A DNA stretch of 20,159 bases from assembly GCA_028711675.1 (NCBI GenBank), contig JAQTRT010000019.1:1-20159 (forward strand), given 5' to 3'. Made by a program: the position numbers and the translations under genes. This DNA comes from a bacterium (GTDB taxonomy: Bacteria; Spirochaetota; JAHITG01). Each line of letters begins with the position of its first letter. The stretch's first letter is position 1. Shown here one piece after another: positions 14,360 to 20,159 of the stretch. Under the pieces are notes generated by a model. It worked only from the letters and a program-made list of their open reading frames with translations. It ran no database searches and was not told the DNA's origin.

Positions 14360-15865
14360 ATGGATCAGATCGTTCAATGTTTACTGGAAAACCTGCTGGA
14401 TAATTTAAATTGCTGGGTCTTCATTATCAGTGCCGGCAGAAGAATAGTATGGGCGAATAAAAAGTTTGCTGATTTGATTAATACATGCAGGGAAGAGATT
14501 TATAACCGGGATATCCATGAAGCAGCGCCTTTTTTGTTTATGAAAGAAATGGATGATGATTGTACAACCTGCCTGGCTTCCCTGCGGATGATCAATAAGA
14601 AAATCAGCATTCCCCTGAATAACAAGAATAAGACTTTTCACCTGAAACTGATCCCTTATCGGGATGAACAGAAAAAAGACGTTTTTCTGCTGGTGTATAT
14701 GAAAAACGTCACCAGCGTAAATGAGATTATCCATCAATTCAATAATACAAAATTATTCATCAGGAATCTTTTTAACAGCATCAGGAATTACAGTATCATC
14801 ATAACGGACATTGATTTGAATATCATCAAGTTTAACAAGGGGGCGGAAATTTTATTTGAATATCAGGAGAAGGAAGTCGGGAATGATATGAGTATAAGAG
14901 ACGTGATTCCGGAGAGTTCCGCCCCCAAATTTGCTGAAATGCTGGAATCTCTGGGCAAACTGAAATTAATTAAAAGAGACATCGTATTAAAAAACAGGAA
15001 GGACGCTGTCTTTACTGCTGACCTGACCGCTTCCATAATGAATGATGAAAAGGGTAAACCAGTCGGTTATATTTTTATCGCCATAGATATAACGGAGCAT
15101 AAGAAATTAAAGGATGACATTGAAAAGCATAACCTGGAACTGGCCAAGCTGTACCAGGAAACTGAAAAAGCCAGTAAATTAAAATCAAGTTTCTTGGCCA
15201 ATATGTCGCATGAATTACGGACTCCGCTGACAGCCATCCTGGGCTTTTCAGAGCTTCTGATTGCCCAGAAGGTCGGTATTTTGAACGAGATCCAGAAAAA
15301 TTTTTTAAACGATGTTTACACAAGCGGAAAACAATTATTGAGTCTGATCAATGATATACTTGATCTGTCAAAAATCGAAGCTGAAAAGATTGAACTGAAC
15401 ATAGAAAAAGTCCATTTGCAGAGAGTCATCATTTCCGCGAAGACTTTTATTCTGCCTTTATTAACCAATAAAAAACTTGACCTCCTCGATCAGATACCGG
15501 AACAGGAGATATTTGTCCGGGCTGATGAGGCACGAACAAAACAGATACTGTACAACCTGTACTCCAATGCGGTAAAATTTACACATGAGAACGGTTCCAT
15601 CAGCACCTTGGTCCAGGTAAAAGAAGACAAAGTTTCCATCTCCATCGCCGATACGGGAATAGGTATAAAAAACGAGGATCAGAATATAATTTTTGATGAA
15701 TTTGTCCAGATTGAGAACTCTTATTCAAGAAAATATTCCGGAACAGGACTTGGATTATCCCTGGTGAAGAAATTTCTGGCTATCATGAAAGGTGAAATCT
15801 CGGTTTTTAGTGAAGGGGAGGGGAAGGGTTCCGTATTTACCATTACCCTGCCGCTTTATAAATAA
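14360..15865 (+). CDS. Soluble PAS-PAS sensor histidine kinase, HELRTP type
   Basis: This 501-residue cytoplasmic kinase has no membrane segment. The first PAS-like domain (about 5-120) carries Cys68 and Cys71 in DCTTC. A second PAS/PAC unit spans about 133-248 and ends GYIFIAIDITEHKK. A coiled coil (250-275) leads to HisKA with His284 in NMSHELRTPLTAILGF. The ATPase has Asn399/Asn403, DTGIG (431-435) and SGTGLGLS (460-467). It belongs with hybrid-type kinases such as 6661-9015 rather than with the HE[LI]NNP kinases of the island, yet has no fused receiver. Separate receiver genes lie directly before and after it and could serve that role. The ribosome site before ATG 14360 is weak. The CxxC pair in the sensor again hints at redox, metal or cofactor sensing. 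Confidence 0.93.
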   Translation: MDQIVQCLLENLLDNLNCWVFIISAGRRIVWANKKFADLINTCREEIYNRDIHEAAPFLFMKEMDDDCTTCLASLRMINKKISIPLNNKNKTFHLKLIPYRDEQKKDVFLLVYMKNVTSVNEIIHQFNNTKLFIRNLFNSIRNYSIIITDIDLNIIKFNKGAEILFEYQEKEVGNDMSIRDVIPESSAPKFAEMLESLGKLKLIKRDIVLKNRKDAVFTADLTASIMNDEKGKPVGYIFIAIDITEHKKLKDDIEKHNLELAKLYQETEKASKLKSSFLANMSHELRTPLTAILGFSELLIAQKVGILNEIQKNFLNDVYTSGKQLLSLINDILDLSKIEAEKIELNIEKVHLQRVIISAKTFILPLLTNKKLDLLDQIPEQEIFVRADEARTKQILYNLYSNAVKFTHENGSISTLVQVKEDKVSISIADTGIGIKNEDQNIIFDEFVQIENSYSRKYSGTGLGLSLVKKFLAIMKGEISVFSEGEGKGSVFTITLPLYK

Positions 15866-15885
15866 TTTGAATATCAGGTGTGATG

Positions 15886-16260
15886 ATGGATTATAAATAT
15901 AAAATTATTGTTATTGATGACAATGAACTGATTTTAAAATTAGTAGAGACCATTTTTCAGGGTACTGATTTTACCGTTAAAATTATTTCCCATGCAAAAG
16001 ATATTATTAGGGAAATTAAAGCTTTTCAGCCGGATATCATACTGCTTGATGTTAAATTATACGGCCAGTCAGGAATAGAAGTGGTGAAATTAATCAAGAT
16101 GGATAAGGATATCCGTACCATCCCTGTCATTGCCTTTACTTCATATGCAATGAAGGAAGATAAGCAAAAATTCCTGGAAATGGGATATGACGGTTATCTG
16201 TCCAAACCTATTAATATATATACCTTTGTTCAGGAGATACAGCAGTATATTAAGAGATAA
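15886..16260 (+). CDS. Stand-alone receiver-domain response regulator
   Basis: The 124-residue product is a single receiver domain. Asp11-Asp12, phospho-Asp55 in LLDVKLYG, Thr85 and Lys107 in LSKPI are all present. LDVKLYGQSGIEVVKLIK and the AFTSYAMKEDK stretch resemble CheY- and DivK-like receivers. I chose ATG 15886 because AGGTG lies five bases upstream; ATG 15883 and GTG 15880 are in-frame alternatives, and GTG 15880 lies in the ribosome site. It starts 20 bases after the PAS-PAS kinase and ends 20 bases before the secreted repeat protein, so all three are probably on one transcript. It lacks an output domain and most likely acts by binding a target protein. Confidence 0.92.
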   Translation: MDYKYKIIVIDDNELILKLVETIFQGTDFTVKIISHAKDIIREIKAFQPDIILLDVKLYGQSGIEVVKLIKMDKDIRTIPVIAFTSYAMKEDKQKFLEMGYDGYLSKPINIYTFVQEIQQYIKR

Positions 16261-16280
16261 CAGAACAGGAAGTGATGAAA

Positions 16281-19200
16281 ATGAGAATAATCGGAATCAT
16301 ACTCGTTCTTTTATTGGAATTTAATCCTGTCTATGCCATTAATATATGGGTCCAGAGCAACTGGAGCGGGGGAGCAGGATATCTTAATTTTATCACCAAT
16401 AATGTGTATTTATCCAATACAGCAGGGATTGCCGCTCTCAATGACGGTATCATTCTTGGAAAAGAGAATAATATCGTAATAGAAAATGCTCCCAGGGCGA
16501 TTAATTATACTTCTTACTGGAGTTACAAGAATATAGGCATGCCCGGTAATGACCACCTTTCCCAGTCCTTTACAGCTGTGGGCTCCACTTTAAGTGAGGT
16601 AATGCTGGGTTTATCCAGGGTGGGGACCCCTTCAAGTAACCTGGTCGTATCCATCCGGTCCAGCCTGACCGGAGCGGATCTGATGACTGCGGTTGTGTCC
16701 AACAGCAGTATCACGGCTAATAATTATCAGTATCCAAATCAGGTAACGATAAGGTTCCCCTCTGTACTTCAAACAACAATTAATTCAGCATACTATATTT
16801 ATGTTAAGGCTTTAAGGAGTGATGCGGTCAATTATTACAGGTGGAGCCTGAAAATTAATAATCCTTATACGAATGGTCAGGGATATGATTCCAGTGATGC
16901 CGATGCAGGCGGTGATTATTTTTGCCGGGTTGGACTATGGCAGTCGAATGTCAGTGCTTCCAATTACGGAACAACAGCCGGCGGTCAGGGTGTATCACGG
17001 CCCTATGACCTGATCAATACAAACAGAATTGCCTATGACGGCAGTTCGGGCTATGCCTATTTTACCTGGAGTCCCCCTGCCGGTAATTATTTCCAGACCA
17101 TATTGCCCTCTGTTAAAGAAATAAATCAGATCAGGACCCTGCTCTGGGATGGTGATGCGCGAAATTATCAGTATTATATCTCTGTCTCGGAAAACGGTTC
17201 AACCTGGACTACTGTTGTTAATAAGCAAACAGGAAATAACTGGAAGTCCTGGCAGAGTGATGTCATTGCCCCTGTGAAGGCAAAATATATACGGACATAC
17301 GGCACCTATAATTCAGCCAATAACGGATGGCATGCCGTGGAGCAGGAGGTCTTCCAGGCTTTAAAAAGTGATGAGGGATATCTCATCTCCTCTGTTTTCA
17401 GTAATGCATCAACCAATGTGAGTTACGGACATATTTATCTCTCTCATAACGGTGAGAATGAAATAAAAGTTAAGATAAGGACCGGCAGAAACAATGATAT
17501 GAGCACCGCATTGCCGTGGCCGAGCTGTCCTTATCTAACCAACAATCAGCTTCTGCCGGGTGTTTTAGGCGTAACAAACGGAAAAAGGTTTATCCAGTAC
17601 AGGGTGGAATTGAACAGGATCGGGGACCCCAAATTACAGAAAATTGAAATTGAATATAACCTTCCGCCCGGTCCGCCTGCCGGAAGCCATACCATAAACG
17701 GTGCTTCCCTGAACCATACGGATAAGCTGGTCTGGGCACCGGGTAACGACCCTGACAGCCAGTCAACTTTAAAATACAACATCAAGCTTTCCACCAACGC
17801 TTCGTTTACCGGCATTACCACCATCACCTCGAATATTGCCTCAACAAATGTATTTATCTGTTATTTAAACGAGCGGTTTGCACCTTCAGGGAAAAAGGTT
17901 TATTGGCAGGCGCAGACTTCGGATGAGCTGGGGAGTGTATCGCGCTTTACCAATTTCGGATTTTATTTTTATATCAATTCCGCGTCACCTAATATGCCCG
18001 CTTTATTAACACCAGTCCAGAACGGTGAAATTAAACCTCAGAGTTTAGTACCTGAGAAAGATACATTTCAGTGGATAGGGACTGATCCTGATACGGGAGA
18101 CGGCTTGAATTTTACTTTAATTCTATCAACAAATTTCCTCCTGCTTGATCCTGTTTCCGTAACTTCCAATGTTACTAATTCCATGTCAGTAACGAACTTT
18201 TTTATAAAAGCAACAAATGTAAATAATTATTCATCTCTTAAGGATGATACATACTACTTCTGGCAGATAAGCCCTTTTGATAATCATGAAGAAGCAGGAA
18301 CGCCTTCTTCAACTTTTAAAGCTTTCTTTAACCCTACGAATGATCCTCCTGCCGAGGCTACCAATTTAAGAATAATGGAAAGCATTGCACCGGACGGAAT
18401 GCTGAATGACTGGGATTCCTTTATGTGGCACTGGGACCCCCGGGGGAGTGATATTTTTGATTCTGTAAAATACCGGCTGCAGATATCGCCTTCCACCAAT
18501 TTTTCCCCTTTAACAATTAATGTTTATCCCATCGATCTTACCAACGTTATTGTCTCCAATTTATCCGGTTATGTGAACATGATAGGGGGTCAAACGTACT
18601 ACTGGAGGATAAAGGTTGATGACCAGCAGGGTCAACAGTCAGCCTGGGCCAGCGCCAAAACAAACGGGAACTGGGCTCCTTTTATACGGTCATCAGGTTC
18701 TTACATACAGCCTTCCGTACCTGTTTCACCGGCCAATAACAGCACGATCAGTCATTCCTATCCCTTAAAATGGAATATCGTAGAGCCGAAGGCAAAAACA
18801 AATGATATCATGCTCGGTACAAACAGTTCCTTCCACGGTTATTTTTCCATAACATCCAATATAACCGGGACAAGCAATTATTTTTATCAATTAAAAAACA
18901 GCAGGTTCCCGGGAAATCATATTTTTTACTGGCGTTTACACACTAAAAATACAAATGGAATATATTCTTACTGGAATGCAGCGGTTATATCCAATTTTTT
19001 CTTATCCGTTCCTCCGCCTTCCAAACCCCATATCCTGTATCCCACGAACAACGGACAGATAGATTTAGTGAGTACAAGTTCGAATTTACTGGGACTGAAA
19101 TGGATCTCCTGGGATAATCTGGTCATGATTGATACCAATGATTATTTTTACAGTCAATTAACTTTATCATCCAATTCATCCCTTGCATCACCTCTTTCCA

Positions 19201-20159
19201 TTCATTTAATAACAAACAGGTCAAGAACATCCAATTTTTTTATCTGGTTCACCAATGTAAACAATTATTCCTCATTCAGGGATAATACGTATTATTACTA
19301 TAGTATCCGCTCCTGGAATAATCACCAGGCTGCTACCGATGCAACGACTGTCTGCCGTTTCTACTGCAATTTATCCAATTCAGCTCCTAATTCCCCCAAT
19401 AATTTAAGGGTTTATCTGCCCGGCTATATAGAAACTCCTAATCTTTACAGCAATGTTTCATTCCAGTGGTCCTGGTCACCCCATATCAGTGATCCGACGA
19501 ATGTAAGATATGAATTTCAGATATATACCAATTCGATTGCTTCAGGCAATTTATTTGACACAAATACATTATATGTGAAATCATTTCCCATAACGAATTT
19601 AAATAATTTTAATCAATTCACGACGAATAAATTATATTACTGGCGGGTGAGGACTGTTGATGACAGAAATGCCGCATCAGCCTGGAGTGCGGCTCAAACC
19701 AACGGCGTTTATCTGGGATACTGTTTCTTCTTTGGAAACCAGGCACCAAGGAAAGTACCGTCCCTTTTAACCCCGAAAGGTTCTGCCCTGTCGTTCAACA
19801 GCAAACTGGAATGGATGCCGTCTTTTGATCCGGAAGGCGATGCTATCCATTATAAGATGCAGATAAGCGTGAATTCTGATTTTACGCCGTTATTATATGA
19901 ACGGGGGCCCATCTATAATACCGATGAACTGATTGAAAACCCGGTTTATGGCAATCAGGCATGTACCAATTTAAAATCAGGATGCCTGTATTATTGGAGA
20001 GTATACACTATTGATAATAAAGACCTTACCAATTCAGGAATTCCTGTGCGGTCATATTTTTATATGGCAGTGACCAATGATAAAGAAACATACAGCAATA
20101 CCAGATGCATGTATGCGTATGAACCTTTTGTTTATTCCGTCCGGGACAAATTACAGTAC
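16281..20159 (+). CDS. Large secreted discoidin / fibronectin-III-like repeat protein, partial
   Basis: The frame is open to the window end (1,293 codons), so the C terminus is missing. A signal peptide (about 1-19) ends in VYA. Residues about 20-200 form a beta-rich region with SQSFTAVGSTLSEVMLGLSR and YYRWSLKINNPYTNGQGY, like jelly-roll domains of exported proteins. About 225-365 resembles a discoidin (F5/8 type C) domain: IRTLLWDGDARNYQYYISVS, WTTVV, AKYIRTYGTYNSANNGWHAVE. Such domains often bind sugars. From about 460 there are seven Fn3-like modules of 109-123 residues, each ending in a YYWR-like strand and often D..G..S.W. The product should be exported and act in adhesion, cell-surface structure or polymer binding. 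ATG 16281 is best spaced after AGGAAG; ATG 16275 is possible. It follows a receiver gene by 20 bases. Confidence 0.85.
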   Translation, partial: MRIIGIILVLLLEFNPVYAINIWVQSNWSGGAGYLNFITNNVYLSNTAGIAALNDGIILGKENNIVIENAPRAINYTSYWSYKNIGMPGNDHLSQSFTAVGSTLSEVMLGLSRVGTPSSNLVVSIRSSLTGADLMTAVVSNSSITANNYQYPNQVTIRFPSVLQTTINSAYYIYVKALRSDAVNYYRWSLKINNPYTNGQGYDSSDADAGGDYFCRVGLWQSNVSASNYGTTAGGQGVSRPYDLINTNRIAYDGSSGYAYFTWSPPAGNYFQTILPSVKEINQIRTLLWDGDARNYQYYISVSENGSTWTTVVNKQTGNNWKSWQSDVIAPVKAKYIRTYGTYNSANNGWHAVEQEVFQALKSDEGYLISSVFSNASTNVSYGHIYLSHNGENEIKVKIRTGRNNDMSTALPWPSCPYLTNNQLLPGVLGVTNGKRFIQYRVELNRIGDPKLQKIEIEYNLPPGPPAGSHTINGASLNHTDKLVWAPGNDPDSQSTLKYNIKLSTNASFTGITTITSNIASTNVFICYLNERFAPSGKKVYWQAQTSDELGSVSRFTNFGFYFYINSASPNMPALLTPVQNGEIKPQSLVPEKDTFQWIGTDPDTGDGLNFTLILSTNFLLLDPVSVTSNVTNSMSVTNFFIKATNVNNYSSLKDDTYYFWQISPFDNHEEAGTPSSTFKAFFNPTNDPPAEATNLRIMESIAPDGMLNDWDSFMWHWDPRGSDIFDSVKYRLQISPSTNFSPLTINVYPIDLTNVIVSNLSGYVNMIGGQTYYWRIKVDDQQGQQSAWASAKTNGNWAPFIRSSGSYIQPSVPVSPANNSTISHSYPLKWNIVEPKAKTNDIMLGTNSSFHGYFSITSNITGTSNYFYQLKNSRFPGNHIFYWRLHTKNTNGIYSYWNAAVISNFFLSVPPPSKPHILYPTNNGQIDLVSTSSNLLGLKWISWDNLVMIDTNDYFYSQLTLSSNSSLASPLSIHLITNRSRTSNFFIWFTNVNNYSSFRDNTYYYYSIRSWNNHQAATDATTVCRFYCNLSNSAPNSPNNLRVYLPGYIETPNLYSNVSFQWSWSPHISDPTNVRYEFQIYTNSIASGNLFDTNTLYVKSFPITNLNNFNQFTTNKLYYWRVRTVDDRNAASAWSAAQTNGVYLGYCFFFGNQAPRKVPSLLTPKGSALSFNSKLEWMPSFDPEGDAIHYKMQISVNSDFTPLLYERGPIYNTDELIENPVYGNQACTNLKSGCLYYWRVYTIDNKDLTNSGIPVRSYFYMAVTNDKETYSNTRCMYAYEPFVYSVRDKLQY
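17660..20080 (+). repeat. Seven Fn3-like modules with a higher-order repeat of three
   Basis: The aligned Trp/Tyr codons of the YYWR-like strand start at 17904, 18261, 18603, 18930, 19299, 19641 and 19995. Modules 2 and 5 share TNVNNYSS, TYY and NH, and modules 3 and 6 share YYWR, SAW and TNG. Both pairs are exactly 1,038 bases (346 residues) apart. This points to duplication of a multi-module block. Confidence 0.65.

Noticed and set aside
17546..17827. 93-codon - strand frame
   Set aside because: It lies inside the long secreted-protein frame, which has a signal peptide and recognisable modules.

Overview
The window is bacterial DNA with two clearly different halves. Bases 1 to about 4,620 carry the tail of a cell-wall and division (dcw) cluster on the + strand: ddl, ftsQ, ftsA, ftsZ and one small unrecognised gene. 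Bases 4,758 to 16,260 carry a dense two-component signalling island. Bases 16,281 to the window end carry the start of a very large secreted repeat protein that is open at the right edge. No rRNA, tRNA, insertion sequence or CRISPR array is visible. The division genes fit a Gram-negative-type bacterium or a candidate-phylum lineage with an ftsQ-ftsA-ftsZ order. I cannot name the phylum from the sequence alone.

Division region (1-4,700). Only the part of ddl from the central domain onward is in view, and its reading frame carries an in-frame TAA at 108-110. ftsQ overlaps the ddl end. ftsA starts at a GTG behind a near-perfect Shine-Dalgarno sequence, and ftsZ keeps its GTP-binding, T7-loop and C-terminal partner-binding motifs. 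A short helical gene (4238-4621) follows ftsZ, then hairpins and a T-run close the unit. After about 4,620 the base composition becomes visibly more AT-rich.

Signalling island (4,758-16,260). Two intact genes lie on the - strand: a soluble PAS-PAS histidine kinase (4758-6257) and a REC-PAS-kinase-REC-REC hybrid (6661-9015). Remnants of broken kinase sequence lie around them. On the + strand a membrane kinase with an extracytoplasmic sensor (9906-11753) is preceded by a strong promoter and a 19-codon leader ORF. A tightly spaced run then follows: REC, REC-GAF-kinase, REC, PAS-PAS-kinase, REC, and the secreted repeat protein. In all there are five intact kinases, seven receiver domains (three free-standing) and no DNA-binding, GGDEF or other classical output domain. 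Several modules are close paralogues of one another, so the island seems to have grown by local duplication and domain shuffling.

Secreted protein (16,281-end). A signal peptide is followed by a jelly-roll-like region, a discoidin (F5/8 type C)-like domain and seven fibronectin-III-like modules. The modules show a higher-order repeat of three with a period of 346 residues. Its start lies 20 bases after the last receiver gene. It is therefore the only visible non-signalling member of that run and a reasonable candidate for what the run serves.
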